From Unio delphinus (lineage: Eukaryota; Mollusca; Bivalvia; Unionida; Unionidae), in the NCBI GenBank assembly GCA_029339505.1, contig JAQISU010000094.1, forward strand, positions 4,753,001-4,817,000: a stretch of 64,000 nucleotides of DNA, written 5' to 3'. Shown here piece after piece: positions 1-23,111 of the stretch. Position 1 is the stretch's first letter, and the number at the start of each line of letters is the position of its first letter. The position numbers were made by a program, and so were the translations under genes. The notes under the pieces were generated by a model. That model was given only the letters and a program-made list of their open reading frames with translations. It was not told the DNA's origin and did not search any database.

Positions 1-838
1 TACAAACTCTTCATACAGGTTAAAACTGCTCACACTGCATACAAACTCATTATGCAATTTACAACTGCTCAAACATCTTACAAAATCTTCATACAGGTTT
101 AAACTGCTCACACTGCATATAAACTCATCATACAAATTAAAACTGATCACACATCATACAAGCTCTTCATACAGGTTAAACTACTCACACCGTATATAAA
201 CTCTTTATATTCATACAGGTTAAAACTGCTCACGCCGTATACAAACACTTCATACCGTTTAAAAATGCTCAAACATCATACAGACTCTTCATACAGCTTA
301 AAACTGCTAACACCTGTATACAAACTCTTCATACAGGTTAAAACTGCTCACACTGCATACAAACTCTTCATACAGGTTAAACTACTCACACATCATAAAA
401 CTCTTCATACAGGTTAAAACTGCTCACACCGCATATAAACTCTTTATATTCATACATGTTAAAACTGCTCACACCGCATACAAACACTTCATACAGGTTG
501 ATACTACTCACACCGCATACATATTTCTCATACAGGTTAATACTTCTCACACAGCATACAAGCTCTTCACACAGGTTAAAACTACTCATATATCATACAA
601 ACTCTTAATACAAGTTAAAACCGCTCACAACGAATATAAACTCTTCATATTCATACCGGTTAAAACTGCTCACACTGCATACAAAGTCTTTATACTGGTT
701 AAAAGTGCTCACCCCGCACATAAACTCTGCATACAGGTTAAAATTGCTCACACCTGCATACAAACTCTTTATACAGGTTAAAACTGCTCACACCGTATAC
801 AAACTTCATACAGGTTAAAACTGCTCAAAAAGTATATA
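1..838. repeat. 39-bp minisatellite array (left copy)
   Basis: About 20 degenerate copies of a 39-bp unit are present, with the core CATACAGGTTAAAACTGCTC followed by an ACACCGTATACAAACTCTT-like half. Some units carry a short ATATT insertion. The same repeat returns at 6465-7237, 42385-43000 and 63183-63793. No gene is visible. The array is cut on its right by the 5' end of the LINE. Confidence 0.95.
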
Positions 839-1341
839 ACCCCCTGCGGGTTCGGGGTAGTAGAATTGGCCCGACGTGTCTCGCCACGTGTCGTAAAAGG
901 CGACTAAGTAGAGGCAACCTGTTTGCCGTGGGTTGCGTCCCGTGTCGAAGGAGGAAAGGATCCTGGTAGTTGAGCGGAGCGGATGGGCCCGGTCTCGACA
1001 AATCGGCTGGTCAAACCGAGCCCTAGGAGGTCTTTTGTATTACTTATTCGTCTTCTCTTTCTTTCTTGTATCTCGCTTGATACCACCGTTGCCCATATAT
1101 TCTTTTCCTTTAGCTTTCACTTTCCCAAGTTTTAGAAGACTACCTAGAAGGCTGGCTCAACGGGTCAATAGGGAGGTAATTTTACCGACCCTAGAAGGAA
1201 GCTTCATGGGTCAATTCCAGGTAATTTTATCTAACGAGTATGGCATGTGTGTATCCCTGGCACTTGAAAAGTGTCCCTTCGTTGGGCTCCTTGGTGGGTG
1301 GGGAGCATTGGTGCTGAAATTTTAACTCTTAATCATGGCAA

Positions 1342-2509
1342 ATGCAACAAAAAAAAATCAAGAATAAACGTACCAAACCACTGCCTGACTCAGATGAAGA
1401 AGCAAGTGGCGTGGAATCATTTCCACGCTTCATCGTTACTCAGTCTAAGGATGATGCTAAACCGCTTTCAGCTTTATCTCCGTTTGTTTTTGAGAAAACC
1501 GTTTCGGGATCGATTGGCACACCAAAAGTGTCAAAAAACTCAAAATCGGGTTGCCTTCTGATTGAGTGTTAGCGAAAGGGTCAAACAGATAATATCATGA
1601 AAATTAAAACCTTTTTCGATATTCCAGTGACCTCATTCACCCACACTACACTGAATTCGTCCAAAGGCGTAATGCGCTGTCGTGACTTGGCTGGAGTCAC
1701 CGACACAGATATCATCGAAGGGATGAAACATTAAGGTGTCACTGCAGTACGAAGAATACTTATTAAACGTAATAATATTATGCAGGACACCAACACATTT
1801 GTTATCACCTTTAATAAACCGACAGTGCCCAAAGTGGTCAAGGTTGGGTCTTTGCAAGTAAAGGTCGAGATCTACATACCAAACCCCCCTTCGATGCTAT
1901 AAATGTCAAAAATACGGCCATCACGAGGACCGATTTTCCAGAGTCAAGGTATGTGGCCGATGCGGAGACTACTCTCATCAGGAAGCTGATTGTAGAGCAA
2001 CTCCACATTGTGTCAACTGTGGCAAGGAACATCACGCCAATTCTAAGGATTGTGATGCATGGAAACAGGAGAAGAAAATTCAGAGGGTAAAGTTTACCTC
2101 CAACATTCCCTACCCAGAGGCCAGAAAACTTGTCCAGGTAAAAACATCCCTTCCTGGCCCATCCTTCTCCACAGTCGTAAAACACAATCCAAAAAGCACT
2201 AAGGACGCGCAAACACAGACGGATCAGCCCGATTCAACCACAAGAGCCAATATCCCGAATTATAAGCCACAGAAAAGCACAACATCAACTCAGACAACAT
2301 TTAATAACAACCCACCACCAAAAGCTCCAAGAAATAAACAAAAAGCACAAACTAATAAGCCGCAAAAGGGGTCAGATGACCCCATTAAACATTACAATAT
2401 GGTTGGAGACCTTGAGAGCATGGATGCAGAAGAAACTGCTCCATGTACTCCAGGTTCCTCCAAACCTAGTAAAACCAAATATACTCCCGTACTTCCTCCA
2501 GACAAATAA
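1342..2509 (+). pseudogene. LINE ORF1 (gag-like, zinc knuckles), frame-broken
   Basis: The first part (1342-1572) reads as a lysine-rich stretch followed by a PRFIV...PLSALSPFVF motif typical of ORF1p in Nimb-like LINEs. The frame then changes, and from about 1890 an open frame gives three CCHC-type knuckles in a row: CYKCQKYGHH, CGRCGDYSHQEADC and CVNCGKEHH. In the first knuckle the expected last cysteine is phenylalanine. A Pro/Lys/Thr-rich tail follows, ending at TAA 2507-2509. The knuckles would bind the element's own RNA. Frame changes between about 1560 and 1890 and a stop near 1731 make it a pseudogene. Confidence 0.75.
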
Positions 2510-2571
2510 CAACACAAATTTTCTCCGCGAATAGTCTAATCTAGCTCCAGAATCTTCAGCATAATTTTATA

Positions 2572-5500
2572 ATGAACGCCATCATACAATGGAACTGTCG
2601 AAGACTTAAAGCTAATTACAATGATATTCTTCTACTTTTAACTGAACACGATCCTGCTGTACTATGTTTACAGGAAATATTCCTGAAAGAGACAGATAAA
2701 ATTACATTTAAAAACTGTTCCCTGTTCAACACGTATTTTCCAAACGCTGCCAGGACCTCAGGAGGATTCTCTGTTGTTGTGAACAATAGAGCCCCTCACA
2801 GAGTCATTCCTTTAAATACAAATTTACAAGCCATTGCTGTAAGCGTCACTTTGCATCGAGTGATTTCATTCTTGTTCAACAACTTCCCGCGCCCTTCGTT
2901 TTACTCGGGAATTTTAATGCCCATAACATTTTATGGGGATCGAATCACATAAACGACAGAGGCCATAAAGTAGAAGATTTCCTTTCTAGACACGATCTGT
3001 GTCTATATAACTAACTCACCATTATATTTGCACCCAGGTCCGGGTACGTACACGTGCATAGAGTTGACAATTTGCTCCCCTTCGCTGCTTTTGGACTATG
3101 AATGGAAGGTCGCTGATGACCTTCACAGCAGTGATCACTTTCCGATCACTCTTGAAAATAACTCTAAAAGTGATGACGCAATTCCACAATGGAATATAAA
3201 GACGGCTGACTGGGTTATGTTTGAAACACTATGTAAAACTAGACTAAATAATGATACAGTATTCAACGCTGTTAATCCTATACAGCATTTTACTTCAATT
3301 CTAATTACAATTGCAGATGAATCTATCCCTAAGTCCTCACCGAACATTAAGAAATTGCAAAAACCTTGGGTAACCAAGGAATGCAAAGAAAACATTAAAC
3401 ACCGCCGAGAAGCATTAAAACAATTCAACAATCGTCCAACGCCCGAAAATTAAAACAAATATCGTATTTCCCGGGCTAAAACTCGACGCACAATGAAAGA
3501 ATGTAAACGTGCGGCCTGGAAGAAATATATTTCTTTAAACTCTCGTTCCTCAATGAAACAAGTTTGGGATACTATTCGAAAAATAAATGGAAAGAGGAAA
3601 CACAATTCTATTAGACACATGAAAACAAACAATATCAATTTTAGTTCGAAACGTGACATAGCAAATATTCTTGCCAATAGTTTCTCAAAAAACTCTTCAT
3701 CATCTAATTATTCAGAAAACTTTCGAACATTAAAATCTCAAAAAGAAAAGTCACATTTAAAATTCACATCGAACAACTCGGAAAGCTATAACCAGCTGTT
3801 TTCTTTATTTCAGCTTAGGGAGGCTTTAGACAAGGCTTCTGATACATCTGCTGGGCCTGACGAAGTACATTACCAGTTCTTGAAACACCTCCCAGAATCG
3901 TCTTTGACATTAATTCTGAAAATCTTTAATGATTTATAGATTTGCTGGTAATGTACATAAGAGCTGGAAAGAAGCAATAGTAATGCCGATTTCCAAACCA
4001 GGCAAAGATATCGAAGATCCTAACAGTTATCGGCCCATTGCACTGACAAGCTGTGCAAACCAATGGAACGAATGATTAAATCTCGGCTTGTATGGTACTT
4101 GGAAAGTAACAGTTTAATATCTCCTTTCCAAAATGGCTTCCGTTCTGGTCGTAGTACTAACGATCATCTGGTTAGACTGGAAACATTTATTCGCGATGCA
4201 TTTATCAAGAAGGAAAATTTAGTAGCAGCCTTCTTTGATTTAGAAAAGGCCTATGACGCCAGCATGGAAGTAAGGGATACTAAATGACCTGCACGATCTG
4301 GATCTTAAAGGCCGTCTGCCCTCTTTCATCTCCAATTTTCTCTCCGACAGAGAGTTCAAAGTACGAGTGGGCTCTACCCTCTCCGATATGCACCAGCAAG
4401 AGATGGGTGTGCCCCAGGGAAGTATTTTATCTGTGATGCTATTTAATATCAAAATGAATAGCATCACCAAGTGCTTAGCTCCCGGTGTGGATTGCTCATT
4501 ATATGTAGATGATTTTTTAATTTGTTATCGATCAAAGCACATGCATACAATTGAAAGGCAACTCAAGTATAATATCAATAAGATCCAAAGTTGGGCCAGT
4601 AATAACGGTTTCAAATTTTCTAAATCTAGAACAGTATGCGTGCATTTCTGTCAGTTGCGAAGACATCATGATGACCCTAAACTCACGCTGGATGGAACAC
4701 TTATTCCAGTTGTTGAGGAAACAACGTTTCTGGATGTTATCTTCGACAGAAAGCTGGCTTTTATACCACACATCGAGAATTTAAAAGTTAAATGCTTAAA
4801 AGCTTTAAATTTACTTAAAGTAATTGCGCACACTGACTGGGGTGCTGATAAAAAAGTCCTCCTTAATTTCTATAGAACATTTATCCGTTCCATACTAGAC
4901 TATGGATGCATTCTTTATGGTTCAGATAGGATGTCCTATTTGACAATGCTTGACCCAATTCATCATCAGGGAATAAGACTCGCTCTAGGAAAATTTAAGA
5001 CATCTCCATGTGAAAGCCTTCTCGCAGAAGCGAATGAACCACCTTTATCGCATCGCAGAGAAACGCTTTCTGCACAATACGCTCTTAAGTTAACATCAAA
5101 CTCTCTGAACCCTGCTTTTTCGGCTGTTTTTCAACCAAAATACAAAACTTTATATGGAAATAAACCAAATGCCATACCTTCATTTGGCATTAGAACATCA
5201 TCCAGCCTTGACAATATCAAAAGTAATCTCTCTACAGTTCAGAAAACGTTTGTCTCGAAAACACCACCTTGGCTCCTTAAGCAACCCAAAGTGATTTTTA
5301 CGTTACACGATGGGAATAAATCTGAGACAAACCCTGTCATATTCCTGAACTCTTATCATGAACTTCCCAACGATTTTACAAATTACACTTAATTTTATAC
5401 TGATGGATCAAACGTTGAATAAAAGGTTGCTGCAGCCTTCGTTAGTGGCAAACACATAACCAAAGTGCACTTGCCAAACGATGCGTCCATATTTTCAGCG

Positions 5501-6183
5501 GAGATCAGAGCAATAGACTTTGCTCTGAAATTTATCGAACAGAAAGACATTTTAAATAGCATTATCTTCTGTGACTCAATATCAGTGCTTCAGTCGCTAC
5601 ACAATAGAAAACTGGATAATCCATTATTAGTTAATATTCTCGTCAAAAATTCGGAGCTTAGTACCTTCTACAATATAGTATACTGTTGGCTACCTAGCCA
5701 TATTGCTATTAGATGTAACGAAGAAGCAGATCGGGGTGCTACGATGGCTCTATCCCTAGAACCATCGGTTTTTAAATTACCGTTTACTGATTTTAAATCT
5801 TGTATCAAAAAGTATCTACGTCAGAAGTGGCAGGTGTCATGGGATGATGCAGTCAATAACAAACTTCATGCCATCAAAACCAACCATGGGAGAATGGACT
5901 ACTTCCTACGGAACTATCCGTAGGGAGGAGGTTGTCATTGCAAGAATCAGAATCGGTCATACATACATTACCCACTCCCACATACTAACAGGTGAAGATC
6001 CACCAGAGTGCGTTTCTTGCAATGAACCATTCACTGTTAAGCACTATGACCGAGTGTTCCGACCTGCAACCTATGCGTGATAAATACTATAATGTACATG
6101 ACATGAAGGAACTTTTTGATACTATACAAATCACTAGTATTTTAGATTTCCAGAAGGAAGTAAATCTTCATTTTAAACTATAA
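2572..6183 (+). pseudogene. LINE ORF2: endonuclease, reverse transcriptase, RNase H (broken)
   Basis: It begins MNAIIQWNCRRLKANYND, the start of an APE-type endonuclease that nicks the target (about 2572-3170, frame change near 2880, stop near 3012). The reverse transcriptase follows in pieces: an SAGPDEVHYQFLKHL segment near 3850, YRPIALTS near 4030, the FFDLEKAYD block near 4240, GVPQGSIL near 4410 and the catalytic YVDD at 4502-4513. An RNase H domain begins at FYTDGS (about 5394) and continues to a SHIAIRCNEEAD block near 5700. A CCHC-like tail precedes the stop at about 6183. At least five frame breaks or stops are visible. The RNase H places it in the I superfamily rather than CR1 or L1. 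Confidence 0.8.
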
Positions 6184-6464
6184 CTTGTATGACATCACCT
6201 AGAATATTTTTATCTAATGCAAGTACCGCTTCTTATTTACAACATCTTATCATCAACATACACCATTTACATCTCCCATTGATTGGGAAGCTTCATATTT
6301 TCCTGTTACTAACATCTTACCATTTTATATTTAACTATTATGGTTTCTTATATCGCTGGTCGATATTAAACCTTTCTTATTTTTAAACATATAACCTATT
6401 GTGTGGCGCTAAATAGCCTAAAAGTGCTGGTGCGCCGTTAAAATTCAATTAATCAAACAAACTC

Positions 6465-7237
6465 AAACAGTATACAAAATAATCATACAGGTTAAAACTT
6501 CTCACACATCATACAAACTCTTCATACAGGTTAAAACTGCTCACACCGTATACACACATTTCATACAGGTTAAAACTGCTCACACCGCATATAAACTCTT
6601 CATATTCATACAGGTTAAAACTGCTCTCACCGTATACAAACACTTCATACAGGTTAAAACTGCTCACACCGCATACATATTCTACATAGAGATTAATTCT
6701 GCTCACACATCATACAAACTCTTCATACAGGTTAAAACTGCTCACACATCATACAAACTCTTCATATTGGTTGAAACTACTCACACATCATACAAATTCT
6801 TAATACTGCTTACAACGTATATAAACTTTTCATATTCTTACAGGTTAAAACTGCTCACACCGCATACAAACGTTTCATATAGGTTAGAACTGCTCACACC
6901 GTATACAAACTCTTAATACAGGTTAAAACTGCTCACACCGTATACAAAATCTTCATACAGGTTAAAGCTGCTCACACCGTATACAAACACTTCATACAGG
7001 TTAAAACTGCTCACACATCATACAAACTCTTCATACAGGTTAAAACTGCTCACACATCATACAAACTCTTCATACAGAGTAAAACTGCTCACACCGTATA
7101 CAAACTCTTCATACAGGTTAAAACTGCTCACACATCATACAAACTCTTCATACAGAGTAAAACTGCTCACACCGTATACAAACTCTTCATACAGGATAAA
7201 ACTGCTCACACCTGAATACAGTCTCTTTATACAGGTT
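6465..7237. repeat. 39-bp minisatellite array (unit 1)
   Basis: About 20 copies of the same 39-bp unit as at the window start, now on the 3' side of the LINE. Because 39 is 13 codons, the array gives long open frames on both strands. These are repeat translations and not genes. Confidence 0.95.
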
Positions 7238-7269
7238 AAAAATGTTTACTCCTCAATGTAAACATTTTT
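7238..7269. repeat. Perfect 12-bp hairpin closing the minisatellite (unit 1)
   Basis: AAAAATGTTTAC, an 8-nt loop TCCTCAAT, then GTAAACATTTTT. The identical hairpin stands at the same place in unit 2 (43001-43032) and unit 3 (63794-63825). Position right after a tandem array recalls Helitron-like elements with internal repeats, but a CTRR end is not clear. Confidence 0.8.
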
Positions 7270-7810
<541 letters not shown>

Positions 7811-7851
7811 TTTCCTTAAATATAATTATATTGACCTTCTTTGAATTGAAG

Positions 7852-18428
<10,577 letters not shown>

Positions 18429-20014
18429 TTGTAAAATTACGTATATACAGTAGGCGCTGATTCAATCTTAGGAAAATTTCAACCCATATTTGTTTAGTTT
18501 CGGAACACATATTATCCTAAATTACAGTGATTCTTAACATAAGCTTTTCTGAGATCTCATCAGTGCTCTTGATATCTAAGAACGATACGGGCATTTGTTA
18601 AATGAACTGGAATGCTACATCGCTTTTAAACAACCACTTATAGGAGCGATAGGAACACCATTCGGCTATTTCCGTCAGATCCAGAAGATGTGCCTTGGTT
18701 CCCCAAATAAATGACACTGAGCATACAATTAAAGAAAGCACCCCACCTCCCCATAGAAACAAACAAACAAACAAACAAACAAAATAAATGAGAATGAATG
18801 AAGAAAGCATGGAAAATAGCGCGAATTATTAATAATTGAAAAATAGTTTTGATAGGTGAATAATACTAAGAGTTATACAATATATGAAATATTACAATAT
18901 CTCCTTTCCTAATTTTCTGAAATTTTTTAAAAAAATTCTTTTTGTACTGCTTAGATTATGTTTACAATCACGAACGTATGTCTAAATTGATTAGGTGACC
19001 GATCTGTACTCCTGACATCGCTGTTCAAATGTTTTGGCACATGCTTTTGTGGCGATTTAAAATGAAACTTTTGATAATGTGTTCAGAATCATCCATACAA
19101 CCTGTTGCATGCATTAGCCCTATCTCGCTTGTAATGTCCTCTATTGGCAGAACCTTGACACCAGGCTTCCTCACACGCAAAACAAAGCATGAGTGTTTTA
19201 GCAAAATTACATACAAAGTGATGATAATGTCACTTGTCTCAGCTGCTTCGGCTTTCTGGATCGCTTATACTAAGAACCTACTGTACACATTCGTTTGCAA
19301 GTAGAGATCTACCATAGGATAACATAGTAATCTGCTCATGCACATCAGGGTCAATGATGTTTTGTTCTACTGATTACATCTAACAAACTGTAAAGGTATA
19401 TATACACCGGCTGATGAGGCGACGACAGATCTGGGTTGGTGGATTCTGAAGTTTGACTCGCCTTATAACCAAGTATATACGGTAGATGATTTTAACAAAT
19501 TTACGATGACCTGTAACTGCAGTATCCGCTCTTTCGTATCTCCAGCAACTGAAGGAGCATATTGGACTGATGCGCCCCTCTTTCTGTTCGTCTGATACAC
19601 ACAGTTGCGAATTAGAATAACTCTTTTCTATAATTTGTTGTCGATATTTCTTGATGGTTTCTTTGTTTTGTATAGCAATCGTGCAGTTAAATGGACCATT
19701 TAACGGAAATTGTTACAATTCCTGACACCAATCATTTTAAGCAGGGTGTTTGTCTATTGAGTTATTGCACGATATGAGGTTATAAACTACTGGTTGTAGT
19801 CATTTCTATGTGAATCCGATCTTACAATGCTCAAACAATTTCGTAATCTCAAACAATGTACATTATCCAGTTCTTTCTTCATATTTTTATGTTTGCAGCA
19901 AAAGCGCACCGACGGTTACAGTGCATCTGCACCTAATACTAAAATACTACATAAGATGTTCCAATATTAATACATAAATGCAGCTTCGCGGTAAATCTTT
20001 AAAAATAACCCTGT

Positions 20015-20018
<4 letters not shown>
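18429..20018. other. Downstream non-coding region (unit 1)
   Basis: No gene recognised. An open frame at 19025-19216 (minus, 63 codons, PGVKVLPIEDITSEIG) is preserved in unit 2 with one residue changed. I cannot assign it. Confidence 0.5.

Positions 20019-20093
<75 letters not shown>
20019..20093. repeat. (AG)n microsatellite
   Basis: About 75 bp of AG repeats, longer in unit 2 (58360-58443). Confidence 0.98.
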
Positions 20094-20095
<2 letters not shown>

Positions 20096-21421
20096 CGTGA
20101 CCCATTATGCATTGTGCATGCTTGAGATTCATACTGACTGCTGTGCCAATTATTCTGGTGGATACGCACCTAATGCAGGATGGCTATGTCACTTTGGACG
20201 AATATGCAAATGCTTACTGCTTTCGATTTTTTATGTTTCAAGTCATTAAGTGTCCGAATCAGTAAATATAACATTTACAGTTAAAACATGTTTCCGACTT
20301 ATTACATATAATATATAAGAATTAGAACCGATTTTATATGCAGTAAAGATAACCTATGCTGTTAAAATACTTTGGTTCTATTTGGCAAGACACTCTTACA
20401 AATAGCTGAGCTGGAATGTACATACGAAAAAGAAAGAAACATCATCAATACTGTAATTTGTAGAAATCCTCATTACCTCGTGCTACATGTAGATTTCATG
20501 GAGTCAATATTCAGAGGAACTTAACTACATAATAACAGAAAACGTTAATCAATGTATACTTTAGTGGTTTTTTGTATTTGTTTTTGTTGTTGTTTTTCAC
20601 TGATTTAGAAATGAGACGACTCTTTAACTTTGTTAATGTGACTCTTGCATATTTATATCTCTTATATCGGTCATGGCTGACAATATTTAAAAACATCAAT
20701 ATAGTCAGGTATTTTTCTATCTTGCAAACCTTGTTATCACACGTTGAATGTCGTACACATTTGAAGGCTGAATTATAAATTTAATGTTTGCATCTTAACG
20801 TCTTAGCATGTTTATATTCATGATTTATTCAGTATGTTATGTTGAGGTTATTCTCTTTGTTCAGGTAATTTTGATCTTTGATTCAAGAACTGCATGAAAG
20901 CAAAATGTCTTTTAAAAAAAATAAAGTGTCACGTCTCATTTATCGTTCTTTATTCTACAAATGCGAGAATAGTTGTACACTTTGCTTTTCATTATACTAA
21001 ATCACAATTGGATAAATCTAAGATAATGCAATCTAATTACTAGTATGTGTGCTGCCTAACTGCTGGTATTGACGCATGTGTGCTATTAAAAAACTTTAAA
21101 GTGTTATGTGTGCTATCTAAATATTAGTACAAACGCATGTGTGATATACAGGTGTTCACGCTTGGCAAACATTTAGAACATGCGTTCCATTACAGAAAGT
21201 ACGTTGGGCAAAACAATTCTTTATAACAGAAAAGGACAGGTATTAATATTGTTGACCCCTTTGAAAGCAAAAAAGACCTCATTACTAGTAACCATGTACC
21301 AGAATAAATATCTTATACTACGCTGTATTTTAGAGATGTTAAATGAATAATTAAAACAAATGACAACGGATGCAGAACAAACGCATTATACATTTGGTTC
21401 TAATTGCTTCATGACTAGACA
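20094..21421. other. Non-coding region before the Polinton target site
   Basis: AT-rich sequence present in both units. I see no gene. Confidence 0.6.
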
Positions 21422-21561
<140 letters not shown>

Positions 21562-21563
21562 CG

Positions 21564-21867
21564 AGTACTGTAGGGGGCTACTTGAGCCTCAATGGAAAAT
21601 CCAGTCAAAAACAGCTTGGGGCACTCTAGCCTCAAACAGCTTGGGCAAATCTAGCCTCAAGGGGAATTTAACATGGGAAACTATTTGGGTCTATATAGCC
21701 TCAAGGGAAATTGAACATAGTGGGTCTATCTAGCCTCAAGGGAAATATAACATGGGAAATATTATTGGTATATGTATAGGGGACTGTAGAGTGACAAGGA
21801 CAAAATGGCGACAAAGAAAGCTACTATCTTTTCGAGATTTATGAGCGGTCCTGAAAAAGGCCTTTGG
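21564..21867. repeat. Polinton left terminal inverted repeat
   Basis: Pairs with 38218-38657. It consists largely of about 45-bp imperfect repeats built on TAGCCTCAAGGGAAATT and ends in a histone-like stem-loop module. Confidence 0.9.
21847..21862 (-). terminator. Histone-type 3' stem-loop A
   Basis: On the minus strand: CCAAA then GGCCTTTTTCAGGACC. It fits the metazoan histone consensus GGYYYUUHUHARRRCC, with UUUC loop and the CCAAA leader. One of six stem pairs is a C-A mismatch. The stem-loop lies 17 nt after the gene A stop codon. TCTCGAAAAGA (21827-21837) follows after exactly 9 nt. Confidence 0.75.
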
Positions 21868-21879
21868 ATACTTCTTCTT

Positions 21880-22449
21880 TTATTTTCTGTCGTTGTTCCA
21901 CCACCTTTTGATTTTTCCAATGATCCCCGTTTTCTTCTTTTTGTCCTCGGGAATCCAATTAGGATCTCCCATAGCTCTAAACATTTCCTTAACTTTGATC
22001 CATCTTTGATTTAGTTGATCAAAGTCCTCTTTCCTCTTTTTATTCTTTTGTTCCTTTTTCTCCTTAGCCCAGTTTTCTTTAATTTGGATCACCTGTTCTT
22101 CCATTGCCATTCTCATCATTGTTTCTGCTTTCTTTAGCTGGTCTAGACCCCACTTCACATATTCCCACTCTATCAAATGTAATGTTTCTTCTAGAAAACA
22201 CCTGACTTTGATGACATGATCAAGTGCCTGCTTCAAGTCCCCTATTCTTATATATTTTGTTTTAATACGTCTTCTTAATTTCTGGTCTTCCTCCTCTATC
22301 ATACCTTCTAATAGATCTCTTGCTAATTTCAGTTGGCTTACAAAGCCCTGGTTACTCTGAAATTCTTCCTCAAGTCTTTCCACTTCATATTCTGCATCAA
22401 GGATCCCAAACCAGCTGTCTCGGAGTTGAATAAATAAGTCGAAATTCAT
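21880..22449 (-). CDS. Polinton accessory protein A, charged coiled-coil protein, 189 aa
   Basis: The first ATG (MNFDLFIQLRDSWFG) follows a CACATCAAG context. An upstream TTG frame extension is not needed. The sequence is almost wholly helical: heptad-like EYEVERLEEEF near residues 18-30, long acidic and basic helices, and a lysine-rich stretch (KKEQKNKKRK). It ends in KIKRWWNNDRK. No enzyme motif is visible and I do not recognise the family. The gene stands alone at the left end. Its promoter region has a motif shared with gene C and a TATA tract expanded to (TA)n. Its 3' end is a histone-type stem-loop inside the terminal repeat. A structural or nucleic-acid-binding role is possible, but this is a guess. 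Confidence 0.6.
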   Translation of the reverse strand: MNFDLFIQLRDSWFGILDAEYEVERLEEEFQSNQGFVSQLKLARDLLEGMIEEEDQKLRRRIKTKYIRIGDLKQALDHVIKVRCFLEETLHLIEWEYVKWGLDQLKKAETMMRMAMEEQVIQIKENWAKEKKEQKNKKRKEDFDQLNQRWIKVKEMFRAMGDPNWIPEDKKKKTGIIGKIKRWWNNDRK

Positions 22450-22494
22450 CTTGATGTGTTCAAAATTGAATGGCTCCAAAGACCGACGATTGCG

Positions 22495-22525
<31 letters not shown>

Positions 22526-22554
22526 TAAGCACGGACGTGAAAGAAAACACCCCC
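22495..22554 (-). promoter_or_regulatory. Gene A promoter: shared upstream motif plus expanded TATA
   Basis: GGACGTGAaaGAAAACACCCC (plus-strand reading, 22533-22553) lies just upstream of a (TA)n run (22495-22523) at the TATA position. Gene C has the same motif with 19 of 21 bases identical and an ordinary CATATAAAG box. Confidence 0.6.
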
Positions 22555-22574
22555 TACATTCACTTTTCATATTA

Positions 22575-22970
22575 TATACTATTCACAAACCATATCATTT
22601 ACTATCCAAAATCACACCCTATACTAACCACACACACGGGGGAGCAGCCAAAACACACCCTATTATTTACTATACAAAATCACACCCTATACTAACCACA
22701 CACACCGGGGAAGCAGCCAAAACACACCCTATTATTTACTATCCAAAATCACACCCTATACTAACCACACACGCACCGGCGAAGCAGCCAAAACACACCC
22801 TATTATTTACTATCCAAAATCACACCCTATACTAACCACACACACGGGGAAGCAGCCAAAACACACCCTATTATTTACTATCCAAAATCACACTCTATAC
22901 TAACCACACACACACACACACCGGGGAAGCAGCCAAAACACACCCTATTATTTACTATCCAAAATCACAT
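22575..22970. repeat. 68-bp tandem repeat inside the Polinton
   Basis: About 5.5 copies of a unit containing TATTTACTATCCAAAATCAC and CACACGGGGAAGCAGCC. No gene. Fills the space between genes A and B. Confidence 0.9.
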
Positions 22971-23068
22971 CATACACCATCTAAATAGAGCCAGTGTTTA
23001 TAATCAAACTACTCCTCTCTCATACCCATTGGCAATTAACATATTATATCTTTTCTAGTTATTTGGGT

Positions 23069-23084
23069 AGCCCTGAGAAGGGCT
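23069..23084 (-). terminator. Histone-type 3' stem-loop B
   Basis: Minus strand AGCCCTTCTCAGGGCT followed by ACCCA: perfect 6-bp stem, UCUC loop. The closing G-C pair of the histone consensus is replaced by A-U, a compensatory change. It begins 27 nt after the gene B stop. The purine element ACTAGAAAAGA (23049-23059) again follows after 9 nt. Confidence 0.8.
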
Positions 23085-23111
23085 GTTTTGTAAACTTCAA
23101 AATACACCTGG

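Larger units (their letters stand above)
842..6460 (+). mobile_element. I/Nimb-like non-LTR retrotransposon (LINE), near full length, inactive
   Basis: The element starts with a CCCCTGCGGGTTCGGGG leader, which I associate with Nimb-type LINEs of molluscs, and ends near GCGCCGTTAAAATTCAATTA. It contains a gag-like ORF1 with zinc knuckles, then endonuclease, reverse transcriptase (YVDD) and RNase H, the domain order of the I superfamily. It sits inside the 39-bp minisatellite. The flanks ctcaaaaagtata (left) and ctcaaacagtata (right) look like a slightly diverged target-site duplication. Several frameshifts and stops make it inactive. Its last 680 bp also occur at the start of units 2 and 3. 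Confidence 0.85.

Noticed and set aside
1..838. CRISPR-like look of regularly spaced repeats
   Set aside because: The units are directly adjacent 39-bp repeats without unique spacers, in eukaryotic DNA.
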